DNA of 64,000 bases from Streptomyces sp. ISL-10 (GTDB lineage: Bacteria; Actinomycetota; Actinomycetes; Streptomycetales; Streptomycetaceae), in contig NZ_JAGGOJ010000007.1 of the NCBI RefSeq assembly GCF_018614575.1, positions 62,001 to 126,000 on the forward strand. The letters are read 5' to 3'. The translations under genes were made by a program, and so were the position numbers. This document shows, piece after piece, positions 43,069 to 52,462 of the stretch (positions within the stretch are counted from its first letter, which is position 1; every line of letters begins with the position of its first letter). The notes below the pieces were generated by a model. That model was not told the DNA's origin. It searched no databases and saw only the letters and a program-made list of their open reading frames with translations.

Positions 43069-44055
43069 GTGTCGATGCCCCATACCGTTCAGCCCGGCAA
43101 TACGGGCGCCAGGTCCGTCGGCGGGCGGTCCAAGCAGCCCAGCCTGGCCCAGCTGCGCGCCTTCGCGGCGGTGGCGGAACATCTGCACTTCCGGGACGCG
43201 GCAGCCGCAATCGGGATGAGCCAGCCGGCGCTGTCCGGGGCCGTCTCCGCACTGGAGGAGGTACTGGGTGTCCAGCTCCTGGAGCGTACGACGCGCAAGG
43301 TGCTGCTCTCCCCGGCCGGGGAGCGGCTCGCGGTGCGGGCCAAGGCCGTCCTCGACGCGGTCGGCGAGCTGATGGAGGAGGCGGAGGCGGTGCGGGCCCC
43401 GTTCACCGGGGTGCTCCGGCTCGGCGTGATCCCGACAGTGGCGCCGTACCTGCTGCCGACGGTGCTGCGGCTGGTCCATGAGCGCTATCCGGAGCTGGAT
43501 CTCCAGGTCCACGAGGAGCAGACGTCCTCCCTGCTGGAGGGCCTGGCGGCCGGCCGCCTCGACCTGCTGCTGCTCGCGGTGCCGCTGGGCGTGCCGGGCG
43601 TCAGCGAACTCCCGCTGTTCGACGAGGACTTCGTGCTCGTCGCGCCCGAGGACCACGAGCTGGCCGACCGGACGGACATCCCCCGGGAGGCGCTGCGGGA
43701 CCTGCATCTGCTGCTGCTGGACGAGGGTCACTGCCTGCGCGACCAGGCGCTCGACGTCTGCCGCGAGGCGGGCCGCTCGGAGGGCGCCGCCGTGACGACC
43801 ACGGCGGCGGGCCTGTCCACGCTGGTCCAACTCGTGGCGGGCGGCCTGGGGGTGACGCTGCTCCCGCGGACGGCGGTGGAGGTCGAGACGTCCCGCGGCC
43901 CCCGTCTTCGCACGGGATGGTTCTCCTCCCCGGCCCCGTCGCGCCGGATCGCCCTGGCGATGCGGTCGGGAGCGGCGCGGAGCGATGAGTTCGAGGAGCT
44001 GGCCGGGGCGTTGAGGGGGGCGGTGGCGGGACTGCCCGTGCGGGTGGTGACGTGA
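43069..44055 (+). CDS. oxyR: OxyR-type LysR regulator
   Basis: 328 aa. N-terminal LysR wHTH (about 20-80, HFRDAAAAIGMSQPALSGAVSAL) and a periplasmic-binding-like sensor domain. The redox cysteines are in LLDEGHCLRDQALDVC, spaced as the C199/C208 pair of enterobacterial OxyR. It would activate ahpCD upon oxidation. GTG 43069 is 8 bp after GGAGGT. There is a Ser/Gly-rich 15-residue N-tail. Confidence 0.95.
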   Translation: MSMPHTVQPGNTGARSVGGRSKQPSLAQLRAFAAVAEHLHFRDAAAAIGMSQPALSGAVSALEEVLGVQLLERTTRKVLLSPAGERLAVRAKAVLDAVGELMEEAEAVRAPFTGVLRLGVIPTVAPYLLPTVLRLVHERYPELDLQVHEEQTSSLLEGLAAGRLDLLLLAVPLGVPGVSELPLFDEDFVLVAPEDHELADRTDIPREALRDLHLLLLDEGHCLRDQALDVCREAGRSEGAAVTTTAAGLSTLVQLVAGGLGVTLLPRTAVEVETSRGPRLRTGWFSSPAPSRRIALAMRSGAARSDEFEELAGALRGAVAGLPVRVVT

Positions 44056-44224
44056 GGGCCGGTCCGGCCGGCTCCCCGTGGTCCCAGGGGCCGGGCGTCA
44101 GTATGGATCGTCAACGAAGAATGGCTCAAATGCTCTACCCGCCATTAGCTGTTGGGGAGTTCGGCGTGGACCGTCGCCGGTCCGGTAGCGGTGGGAGACA
44201 GAGCCGGCGGGCCCGGGGCGACGG

Positions 44225-44749
44225 TCATACAGTGACCGTCGCGGCGAGCTGGTCGAGGCGCTTGGCGGTCAGTTCCAGCCAGCGCAGGTCGGCGTCGAGG
44301 TGGAACAGCGCGTGGTCGCAGATCAGTTGGTCGGCGAGGTCGCCGTGCCGCTTGCGCTCGGTGAGGGCACGCATCAGCCGCAGGTGCTCGGCACGCTGGG
44401 CATCGAGCAGATCGGTGGCGTCGCGGCCGGTGAGGAGTGCGAGGATCACCTTCGTGTAGAGGGTCGACTGCAGGTACGGCTCCGGCTTCTCGGGCTGGGT
44501 GAGCCACCGGGAGACATCCGTGACCCCCGCGTCGGTGATCGCGTACCGCTTGCGCTCGGGTCCGCCGCCCGCCTCGATCGCATCGACCTCGACGAGCCCG
44601 TTCTTCAGGAGCCGGGACATGGTGGAGTACACCTGCCCGTAGTGCAGCGGCCGGTCCTGCCCGAAGTGCTCGTCGAAGGCGCGCTTGAGGTCGTAGCCGT
44701 GGCGGGGACCGGATTCGAGGAGGGCAAGGAGGGTGTGACCGATGGACAT
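44225..44749 (-). CDS. PadR-family transcriptional regulator
   Basis: 174 aa: N-terminal PadR winged helix (about 1-85, RHGYDLKRAFDEHFG, YGQVYSTMSRLLKNGLVE) and C-terminal Vir_act_alpha_C domain. Such proteins repress exporters or detoxification genes and bind small phenolics or drugs. ATG 44749 starts just inside the operator-like repeats. No transporter is adjacent on this strand. Confidence 0.9.
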   Translation of the reverse strand: MSIGHTLLALLESGPRHGYDLKRAFDEHFGQDRPLHYGQVYSTMSRLLKNGLVEVDAIEAGGGPERKRYAITDAGVTDVSRWLTQPEKPEPYLQSTLYTKVILALLTGRDATDLLDAQRAEHLRLMRALTERKRHGDLADQLICDHALFHLDADLRWLELTAKRLDQLAATVTV

Positions 44750-44758
44750 GCCCGTCAC

Positions 44759-44788
44759 TGTACATGTCGTGTATACATGGCGTGCATA
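44759..44788 (-). promoter_or_regulatory. PadR operator candidate
   Basis: Plus-strand TGTACATG (44759-44766), then TGTATACATG (44770-44779) and GTGCAT (44782-44787): repeated ATGTA/TACAT half-sites, strikingly AT-rich, immediately upstream of the PadR ATG. PadR proteins typically bind ATGTxxxxACAT repeats, so autorepression is likely. Confidence 0.65.
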
Positions 44789-45070
44789 GCTGCCGCGCGG
44801 GGGACGGCCCCGCCTCGCCGGGCCCGGCCCTTGCCGAGGTGGCGCCGCAGCTTCGACGAGATGATCTCGTACGGGCGCAGGCAACCTTCCGGCCCCCTGA
44901 TGAGTCGTTCCTTCGGGCGGGGTGCTGATTCTCACGTCCGGAAAAGGCGGATCAATTCCTCTTTGTCTGTCCGCCCGGTGTTACCTTTCTGAGCTGATTC
45001 CGGCCGGGCACGCGCTGCGGGCAAGGGCCGGGACCGGCGACCGACGACCGACGAGCGGAGCGACGAAGCG
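44789..45070. other. Intergenic region upstream of the penicillin-binding protein
   Basis: About 280 bp between divergent genes. The right half is less GC-rich around 44940-44995 (CAATTCCTCTTTGTCTG, GTTACCTTTC) and likely holds the PBP promoter. No gene is seen. Confidence 0.4.
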
Positions 45071-47302
45071 ATGGGCCGAGCGGAAGAGCGACAGGCTCGG
45101 CAGCGCGGTGCGCGCCGGGCGAGGAAAACGCGGCCCACGGGCATACGCCGCTTCTTCACCTGGCGGAAACTGCTGGGCACCTTCTTCGGCCTGTGTCTGC
45201 TGGCCATGGGCGCGTTCTTCGTGATCTACCTGATGGTCCCGGTGCCCGAGGCCAACGCGCAGGCCAAGATGCAGAGCAACGTCTACAAGTACAGCGACGG
45301 CAAGATCCTCGCCCGCACCGGCGAGATCAACCGGGAGATCGTCGCCCTGGACGAGATACCCCGGGACGTCCAGTACACGTTCGTCGCGGCCGAGAACAAG
45401 ACCTTCTTCGAGGACTCCGGCGTCGACCTCAAGGGCACCCTGCGCGGCGTGAAGAACACCCTCACCGGAAAGGGCAAGCAGGGTGGTTCGACCATCACCC
45501 AGCAGTACGTCAAGAACTACTACCTGGACCAGGACCAGACGGTCACCCGCAAGCTCAAGGAGCTGGTGATCTCGCTGAAGGTGGACCAGAAGAAGGGCAA
45601 GCCGGAGATCCTCGCCGGCTACATCAACACCAGCTTCTACGGCCGCGGGGCCTACGGCATCCAGGCCGCCGCGCAGGCGTACTACGGCGTCGACGCGGAG
45701 AAGCTGACCGTCGCCCAGGGCGCGTACCTCGCCGCGCTGCTCCAGGCGCCCAACCAGTACGACTGGGCGATCGCCTCGCAGACCGGCAAGGACCTGGTGA
45801 CCGAGCGCTGGCACTACGTCCTCGACAACATGGTCGAGGAGGGCTGGCTGGACGCGGGCGAGCGCGCGGGCCTGAAGTTCCCCGTACCCAAGGCGCCGAA
45901 GGCCGCGCCCGGCATGAGCGGCCAGGCCGGTTACATCGTCGACGCCGCCAAGAAGGAGCTGGCCCGCCAGGGGCTCAGCGAGGAGGACCTGACGGCGGGC
46001 GGCTGGACCATCACGCTCAACATCGACTCCAAGAAGCAGAAGACACTGGAGAAGGCGGTCAAGGAACAGCTCGAGGACGAGCTGGACCGCAAGGGCAGCA
46101 AGGTCGACGCGACCGTGCAGGCCGGCGCCACCTCCGTCGACCCGAAGACGGGCAAGGTCCTGGCGCTCTACGGCGGTGTGGACTACGTGCAGCACTACTG
46201 GAACAACGCGACCCGGGACGACTACCAGCCCGCCTCCACCTTCAAGCCGGTCGTCTTCGCCTCCGCCCTGGAGAACGGCTCCGAGACCCAGGACGGCGTC
46301 CCGATCGGCCTCAACACCGTCTACGACGGCACCAGCAAGCGCCCGGTCGTCGGCAGCGACACCCCGTTCGCCCCGCAGAACGACCTCGGCCGCAGCCACG
46401 GCCAGGTCACCGTCCAGACCTCCCTGAACAAGTCGATCAACTCCGCCTTCGCGCAGATGGCGGTCGACGTCGGCCTCGACAAGGTGAAGGAGACGGCGCT
46501 CGCCCTGGGCGTGCCGGACAAGAACTTCCCGCTGCGGCCGGCGATCTCGCTCGGCACCATGGGCGCCTCCACGTGGGACATGGCCGGGGTGTACGCCACC
46601 CTCGACAACCACGGCAAGAAGGTCACGCCCACGATCGTCGCCGAGGCCGAGCACAAGGACCGTCAAATCGACCTGCCGGACCCGGTCGGCGACCGGGTGA
46701 TCAGCCGGGAGACGGCCGACACCGTGACCGCCGGCCTGACCGGTGTGGTGAGGAACGGCTCCGGCCAGGCGGCCGCCAGCAGCGCCTACGAGGCGGCCGG
46801 CAAGACCGGCACCTCGGAGAACAACCGCTCGGCGTGGTTCGCGGGCTACACGCCCGAACTGGTCACCGTCGTGGCCCTGTTCGGAGAGTCCCCGAAGGAC
46901 GGTGGCGGCCAGGTCTCGCTGACCGGCACGGCGAACTCGGGCCGCGCCAGCGGCGGCGGCTTCCCGGCCAGGATCTGGGGCGAGTACACCCTGGGTGCGC
47001 TGAACGGCGGCTCGGACGCGCGGTTCGACCTGGACGTGGCCGAGATCGCGGTCCCCGACCCGGATCCGACGCCGACGCAGACCGAGACCGAGGACCCGGA
47101 TCCGACGCCGACGCGGACCGAGACCGAGGACCCGGATCCGACGCCGACCAAGACCGAGACCCAGGACCCGACGCCGCCGACGGGCGACCCGACGCCGACG
47201 GAGACCGAGACGGTGACGGACAGCCCGACGATCAGCCCGCCGGTCGAGCCCGGCGACAGCACGGACGGCGGACGCAACGATCAGCTGAGGCCCAACGACT
47301 AG
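45071..47302 (+). CDS. Bifunctional class A penicillin-binding protein
   Basis: 743 aa. Basic cytoplasmic tail, one membrane helix (about 35-57), GT51 glycosyltransferase (about 85-255, catalytic Glu in [12 protein letters not shown]), then the transpeptidase with ASTFKP (SxxK near 389), SIN and KTGTSE (near 577). The extracellular C-terminus has three near-identical DPDPTPTxTETE repeats and a Pro/Thr tail that may lie in the wall. It polymerises and crosslinks peptidoglycan. Confidence 0.95.
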   Translation: MGRAEERQARQRGARRARKTRPTGIRRFFTWRKLLGTFFGLCLLAMGAFFVIYLMVPVPEANAQAKMQSNVYKYSDGKILARTGEINREIVALDEIPRDVQYTFVAAENKTFFEDSGVDLKGTLRGVKNTLTGKGKQGGSTITQQYVKNYYLDQDQTVTRKLKELVISLKVDQKKGKPEILAGYINTSFYGRGAYGIQAAAQAYYGVDAEKLTVAQGAYLAALLQAPNQYDWAIASQTGKDLVTERWHYVLDNMVEEGWLDAGERAGLKFPVPKAPKAAPGMSGQAGYIVDAAKKELARQGLSEEDLTAGGWTITLNIDSKKQKTLEKAVKEQLEDELDRKGSKVDATVQAGATSVDPKTGKVLALYGGVDYVQHYWNNATRDDYQPASTFKPVVFASALENGSETQDGVPIGLNTVYDGTSKRPVVGSDTPFAPQNDLGRSHGQVTVQTSLNKSINSAFAQMAVDVGLDKVKETALALGVPDKNFPLRPAISLGTMGASTWDMAGVYATLDNHGKKVTPTIVAEAEHKDRQIDLPDPVGDRVISRETADTVTAGLTGVVRNGSGQAAASSAYEAAGKTGTSENNRSAWFAGYTPELVTVVALFGESPKDGGGQVSLTGTANSGRASGGGFPARIWGEYTLGALNGGSDARFDLDVAEIAVPDPDPTPTQTETEDPDPTPTRTETEDPDPTPTKTETQDPTPPTGDPTPTETETVTDSPTISPPVEPGDSTDGGRNDQLRPND

Positions 47303-47365
47303 ACGCGGCCCGTGCCCGTACCGCCGGGCCGTGCACATACGGCGGACGTCGGCCGCTGTTGACCT

Positions 47366-47875
47366 TCGTGGCGATCGTTCGCCGAGCGGCTTGCCGACGA
47401 ACCTCCGGTCCCGCAGGGCCCGTTCCGGCACCGTCTTGGCGGACGGGAGCCGTTCACGGGCGGCGTCGTCGAGCACCTCGCGGACCATGGTGGGTGCCCG
47501 CCTGCCCGAAGTCGCCGTCCTCGCGGTGCAGCTCGTACACCTCGCGCACCGTCTCGCCCGCGGCGTGCCGGCCGGCCGGATCGCCGAAGTCGAACGGGCT
47601 GAAGCGGTAGTCGACCGCGTCCGCGAACGGCAAGATCTCCCGCTGACCGGCTGGAAGAGATCGGCCTCGGTGAACCGGCTGACATCGTCGGTAACTTCGG
47701 AGAAACCGTACGCGTCCGAACCCTTGGCGTGCACCACCCGCTCGGGGACCCGTTCGCGGGGGGAACCGGGCCATCTTCTCGACCAGGCAGTGGTCCTGGA
47801 GCAGGGTCGGACCGTCGGCATCCACGCTGAGCACGTGCTCGTCGCTCTCCACCGGGATGCCGGGCACGTGTCGCG
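47366..47875 (-). pseudogene. Catalase gene remnant with two large internal deletions
   Basis: On the minus strand the start region reads [22 protein letters not shown] and LVEKMARF. After a frameshift near 47765 it continues [19 protein letters not shown] and [14 protein letters not shown]. It then jumps to [15 protein letters not shown], and again to the C-terminal [16 protein letters not shown], with another frameshift near 47495. The order matches a monofunctional haem catalase, but the haem pocket and most of the barrel are gone. It cannot be functional. Confidence 0.8.
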
Positions 47876-47911
47876 GGAGGGTGGACGGGGCTCTCGTGGA
47901 CGGCCGGTCCG

Positions 47912-49804
47912 CTACGGGCGGGCGGGCAGCTCGAACCAGACGACCTTGCCCGTCGACAGCCGGGTCGCCCCCCACCGTCTGGCCAGCCGGTTCACCAGGA
48001 ACAGGCCGCGGCCGCCCTCGTCGGTGTCCCGGGCGCGGCGCTGTCTCGGCAGCTGCGGGGAGTCGTCGCCGACCTCGCAGCGCAGCACGTCCGTGCGCAG
48101 CAGTCGCAGCGTCACGGGGCGCTCCGCGTACCGCACGGCGTTGGTCACGACCTCGCTGACCAGCAGCTCCACCGAGTCGGACAGCTCCTCCAGGCCCCAG
48201 CGGGCGAGCGCGCGCCGCGCCAGGCGGCGGGCCCGGCTCGGCGCCGCGTCCTCCGGCTCCAGGAACCAGTACGCGACATCACTGGGCGCGATCCCGTCGA
48301 ATCGGGCGGCGAGCAGCGCGATGTCGTCGTCGCGGTCGCCGGGCCCCAGCATGTCGAGCACGTCGTCGCAGAGCGCCTCCAGCGGGGGCGAGTGGTCGGG
48401 GCCGGTCAGCTGGGCGGTGGCGGCAAGCCGCTCCCGCAGCTGCTCGATGCCCGTCCACACGTCCCGCAGCCGGGACTCGACGAGACCGTCGGTGTACAGC
48501 AGTAGCGTCGCCCCGGCGGGGGCGTCCAGCTCCACCGCCTCGAAGTCCACACCGCCGACACCGATGGGCGCCCCGGGCGGCACGCGCAGCACCTCGGCCC
48601 GCCCGCCCAGGTGCAGCAGGATGGGCGGCGGGTGTCCGGCGTTGGCGATGGTGATGCGGTGCGCGACCGGGTCGTAGACCGCGTACAGGCACGTCGCCAT
48701 CCGGTCGGCGCCGAGCCGCTGGGCCTGCTCGTCGAGATGGTGCAGGACCTCCTGCGGCGGCAGGTCCAGACCGGCGAGGGTCTGCGCGGTGGTGCGCAGC
48801 TGGCCCATGATCGCCGCGGACTTCATGGAGTGGCCCATCACATCGCCCACGACGAGCGCGACCCGGCTGCCGGGCAGCGGGATCGCGTCGTACCAGTCGC
48901 CGCCGACCCGGGCGGTCTCGGCGGCCGGCAGGTAGCGCGAGGCGAGCTTGACGCCGGTCGGCTGGGGCAGTGAGTCGGGCAGCATCGTGCGCTGAAGCTC
49001 GTCGGCGATGTAGGCCTCGCGGCCGTAGAGCACGGCCTTGTCGATGCCGAGCGCGGTGTGCGTGGCGAGCTGCGCCGCGACGAGCAGGTCGTTGGGCTCG
49101 AAGGCCGGGCGGTCCGGGCGGCGCAGGAAGACCGCCGCACCGATCACGCGCCGCCTGCCGCGGAGCGGGGCGAGTATCGCGCGATGGCCGCCTGGCACAC
49201 TGCGTCCGTCGCCGAGCAGCTCGGGCAGCGCGGCGCGGGCGGCCGCGGAGTCGCCGAAGACGGGCCGCACTCCGCGCAGCACCTCGGACAGGGCACCGCC
49301 GGAGCGCACCTCGCACAGCTCGGAGGCGGGCGCGAGGTCGGTCCCCGGGTCCAGCAGGGGCATGGCGGGGACCCGGCCCTGCTCGGCGTCATCGGCGTTT
49401 AAACGCAGCCGGTCGCTGCGGCGCAGCCGGAGCACGAACGGGGACACCGGGCGCTCGTCGCCCACGGGCAGCGGGTCGCGCAGATAGACGAGGATCGCGT
49501 CGGAGAACGTCGGCACGGTCGCCCGGCAGAGCCCGAGGACGATCTCGTCGAGGTCGATGCCGCGTGCGATCCGCCGCGTCGCGGCCCCCACGAAGCGCAG
49601 CCGGTCGCCCTCCCGGCGCGCCGTCCCGGCGATGTCCTGCGCCTGGGCCTGCACGGAGTGCGTCTGGGGCTGGGGCTTCGGCTTCGGCGGCGGTCCGGAA
49701 GGCACGGCTGCCGGCCCGGCCGCCTCCGCCCGCGGCCGGGTGCGTTCCTGCGACCGGGCAACCAGGGGCTGCCTGCCTTCGTGGGAGGTGGGATGCTCCG
49801 TCAC
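47912..49804 (-). CDS. SpoIIE-type PP2C phosphatase with GAF-like and HATPase domains; contains a TTA codon
   Basis: 630 aa. A Pro-rich N-tail precedes a GAF-like sensor region (about 65-280), a SpoIIE/PP2C phosphatase (about 290-490; GGDWYDAIPL, VVGDVMGHSM, TDGLVESR) and an anti-sigma-type HATPase_c2 domain (about 520-630, SEVVTNAVRYA, GGRGLFLVNRLA). It should act on STAS-type anti-sigma antagonists in sigma-B-like partner switching. Codon 135 is TTA (49402-49400). GTG 49804 is proposed; its ribosome site is weak and upstream starts exist. Confidence 0.9.
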   Translation of the reverse strand: MTEHPTSHEGRQPLVARSQERTRPRAEAAGPAAVPSGPPPKPKPQPQTHSVQAQAQDIAGTARREGDRLRFVGAATRRIARGIDLDEIVLGLCRATVPTFSDAILVYLRDPLPVGDERPVSPFVLRLRRSDRLRLNADDAEQGRVPAMPLLDPGTDLAPASELCEVRSGGALSEVLRGVRPVFGDSAAARAALPELLGDGRSVPGGHRAILAPLRGRRRVIGAAVFLRRPDRPAFEPNDLLVAAQLATHTALGIDKAVLYGREAYIADELQRTMLPDSLPQPTGVKLASRYLPAAETARVGGDWYDAIPLPGSRVALVVGDVMGHSMKSAAIMGQLRTTAQTLAGLDLPPQEVLHHLDEQAQRLGADRMATCLYAVYDPVAHRITIANAGHPPPILLHLGGRAEVLRVPPGAPIGVGGVDFEAVELDAPAGATLLLYTDGLVESRLRDVWTGIEQLRERLAATAQLTGPDHSPPLEALCDDVLDMLGPGDRDDDIALLAARFDGIAPSDVAYWFLEPEDAAPSRARRLARRALARWGLEELSDSVELLVSEVVTNAVRYAERPVTLRLLRTDVLRCEVGDDSPQLPRQRRARDTDEGGRGLFLVNRLARRWGATRLSTGKVVWFELPARP

Positions 49805-50220
49805 GCGTGGGATTCCGTCCGTCCGGGCCGGTTGTGCGGTGCGAACGCCTTGTGAGGCGGTATACCCGCTCTGGAGGCGGCGTCGACAGGGTGGCGGGCA
49901 TCCGGCACAGCTCAACCCCCTGTATGACTCGTACTGACTCGTACTGACTCGTGCTGACGTGCGGTCCTCGGTCTGCGCTCAGCTCTCCCTCGTAGGGTGC
50001 AGCCTCGCGGACGACGATCCTACGTTTGCACCCAGGGGGCGCATCAAGAGTCTCACGAGGTCGTATACGCCGGAGCCCGATCACTGACCGGAATCGGACA
50101 CCGGGACGGAACCCGCGGTGTCCCAGGGCCGGAGAGATCGGGCGGAGTGGTCGGTGAAGCGCAATGTTTCGGCCGGCTTCACTCCCCATCGATCCTTCCC
50201 CGCCCCGCCCCCGGTGCCCG
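49805..50220. other. Intergenic region with 10-bp tandem repeats
   Basis: About 415 bp. TGACTCGTAC occurs three times head to tail at 49925-49954 (last copy TGACTCGTGC), 120 bp upstream of the phosphatase. A 10-bp period puts each copy on the same helix face. The rest shows no gene. Confidence 0.6.
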
Positions 50221-50901
50221 TCACGATGCCAGGCGGGCGGACGGGGTGCGGGCCCAGTCGGCGGGCAGCTTCGGGACCGGCCAGGACGGGTCGGGCCGCC
50301 AGTGCTCCCAGCCGGCCGAGAACGGCGTCTCCCAGGCCCGGATCGAGGCAACGGCCGCCCGGCCCGCCGCCCGTACCCGCGCCGCCTTCTCGGCGTCCAT
50401 CAGGCCGACGCGCTGTGCCTCGGCGAACTCGTCCTCGTCCCGCCACAGCCAACTTCGGTCCGGATACACCGAGATGTCGAGAAAGTGGTCCTCCGAGTCG
50501 ACCCCGCCCGCCCAACGGGTGCGCGGCTCCTCGAGGTTCACGTACCAGCTCTTGAACCGCCAGCCCGTCTCCCAGAACAGCCAGACCGACCACGGGTCCC
50601 CGGGGCGGGCGAGCTTGAGGACCCCCGAGCCGAACCAGCGGTCCCGGGTCAGCGTGCGCGGGGCCGTGTAGCGGGTGGCGAGCGGCTCCCGGTGGACGGG
50701 CGTGCCGTCCACCAGGACCGGTTTCACGCACTCCGTCCCCGGCGCCATCCAGACCGCGAGCAGGTCCGCGGTGTCCTGTACGACCGTCACCGGCCGGCAG
50801 ATGTGCACGCTGCAGCCGTCCAGATCCGGGGCATGGCCGCGATAGCGCCAGAGGATCTGGTCCCCCGGCCTCCAGCGTGCGATGCGTTCCGTGCCTGTCA
50901 T
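50221..50901 (-). CDS. DUF402 (FomD-like) protein
   Basis: 226 aa. The DUF402 fold occupies most of it, with KSWYVNLEEP and EDHFLDISVYPD...WRDEDEF carrying the conserved Lys and acidic metal ligands of FomD-type nucleoside phosphate hydrolases. Likely a phosphatase on nucleotide derivatives; the in vivo substrate is unknown. It lies 44 bp beyond the fumC stop in the same orientation. Confidence 0.88.
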   Translation of the reverse strand: MTGTERIARWRPGDQILWRYRGHAPDLDGCSVHICRPVTVVQDTADLLAVWMAPGTECVKPVLVDGTPVHREPLATRYTAPRTLTRDRWFGSGVLKLARPGDPWSVWLFWETGWRFKSWYVNLEEPRTRWAGGVDSEDHFLDISVYPDRSWLWRDEDEFAEAQRVGLMDAEKAARVRAAGRAAVASIRAWETPFSAGWEHWRPDPSWPVPKLPADWARTPSARLAS

Positions 50902-50945
50902 GGGCAGATCTTAGGAGGAAGGCGCCCGCGTCGCTGCGAATCGGG

Positions 50946-52346
50946 TCACGGGTGCGTCATACGCAACACGTCCAGCGCCTCGTCCAACTGCTCGAGGGTC
51001 AGGGCGCCACGCTCCACATAGCCGGACTCCAGCACGACCTCGCGGATCGTCTTGCGTTCGGCGAGTGACTTCTTGGCGACCTTCGCGGCCTCCTCGTAGC
51101 CGATGTACTTGTTGAGCGGGGTGACGACGGAGGGGGAGGACTCGGCGTACTCGCGTGCCCGCTCGACGTTCGCCGTGATGCCGTCGACCGTACGGTCGGC
51201 GAGCAGCCGGGAGGCGGACGCCAGCAGCCGGACCGACTCCAGCAGGTTCTTCGCCATCACCGGCAGCATCACATTGAGTTCGAAGTTCCCGGCTGCGCCC
51301 GCGGCCGCGACCGTGGCGTCATTGCCCGTCACCTGGGCCGCCACCATCAATACGGCCTCCGGGATCACGGGGTTGACCTTGCCCGGCATGATCGAGGAGC
51401 CGGGCTGGAGGTCCGGCAAGGTGATCTCGGCGAGCCCTGTGCGCGGTCCGGACGCCATCCAGCGCAGGTCGTTGGAGATCTTGGTCAGGCCGACGGCGAT
51501 CGTACGGAGCTGGCCGGACGTCTCCACCAGGCCGTCACGCGCGCCCTGCGCCTCGAAGTGGTCGCGGGCCTCCGTCAGCGGCAGGCCGGTCGTGCGCGCG
51601 ACCTCGGCGATGACCGCGGCCGAGAAGCCGGGTGGGGTGTTGATGCCGGTTCCCACGGCGGTGCCGCCCAGGGGCAGTTCGGCGAGCCGCGGCAAGGACG
51701 CCTTCAGGCGCTCGACGCCGTACCTGACCTGGGCCGCGTAGCCGCCGAACTCCTGGCCGAGCGTCACCGGCGTCGCGTCCATCAGATGCGTACGGCCCGA
51801 CTTCACGACCGCCGCGAACTCCGTCGCCTTGCGCTCCAGGGAGCCCGCCAGGTACTCCAGCGCCGGGATCAGGTCACCCGTGACGGCCGCGGTCGCGGCG
51901 ATGTGGATGGAGGAGGGGAAGACGTCGTTGGACGACTGCGAAGCGTTCACATGGTCGTTGGGGTGCACGTCGCGGCCCAGCCGCTCGGTGGCGAGCGTCG
52001 CGATGACCTCGTTGGCGTTCATGTTGGACGACGTGCCGGAGCCGGTCTGGAAGACGTCGACCGGGAAGTGATCGTCCCACCGGCCGTCGGCGACCTCCGC
52101 CGCCGCGGCGGCGACCGCCTGAGCGATGTCGGCGTCCAGGACGCCCAGTTGGGCGTTGACCTGGGCCGCGGCCGCCTTGATACGGGCCAGGGCCTCGATG
52201 TGCGCGCGCTCCAGGCGCTGACCGGACACGGGGAAGTTCTCCACGGCCCGCTGGGTCTGCGCCCGCCACTTGGCATGCGCGGGCACCCGCACCTCTCCCA
52301 TGGAGTCGTGCTCGATCCGGAACCCGTCCACCTCGGCGTCGCTCAT
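50946..52346 (-). CDS. fumC: Class II fumarate hydratase FumC
   Basis: 466 aa, normal length for iron-free fumarase. The superfamily signature [12 protein letters not shown] and [13 protein letters not shown] are present. It interconverts fumarate and malate in the citric acid cycle. A second, class I fumarase is encoded 1.7 kb away. Confidence 0.96.
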   Translation of the reverse strand: MSDAEVDGFRIEHDSMGEVRVPAHAKWRAQTQRAVENFPVSGQRLERAHIEALARIKAAAAQVNAQLGVLDADIAQAVAAAAAEVADGRWDDHFPVDVFQTGSGTSSNMNANEVIATLATERLGRDVHPNDHVNASQSSNDVFPSSIHIAATAAVTGDLIPALEYLAGSLERKATEFAAVVKSGRTHLMDATPVTLGQEFGGYAAQVRYGVERLKASLPRLAELPLGGTAVGTGINTPPGFSAAVIAEVARTTGLPLTEARDHFEAQGARDGLVETSGQLRTIAVGLTKISNDLRWMASGPRTGLAEITLPDLQPGSSIMPGKVNPVIPEAVLMVAAQVTGNDATVAAAGAAGNFELNVMLPVMAKNLLESVRLLASASRLLADRTVDGITANVERAREYAESSPSVVTPLNKYIGYEEAAKVAKKSLAERKTIREVVLESGYVERGALTLEQLDEALDVLRMTHP

Positions 52347-52462
52347 CGCTGTCCTTCCTCCCGAATCCTCTGGAAAAGTTGAGCAGTTGTCTTGTTCCGC
52401 CTATTCCCAACTGCGCTACCCGCCAGTAAATACCCGGAGTAACCACAACTCGGGGAGGCGCA

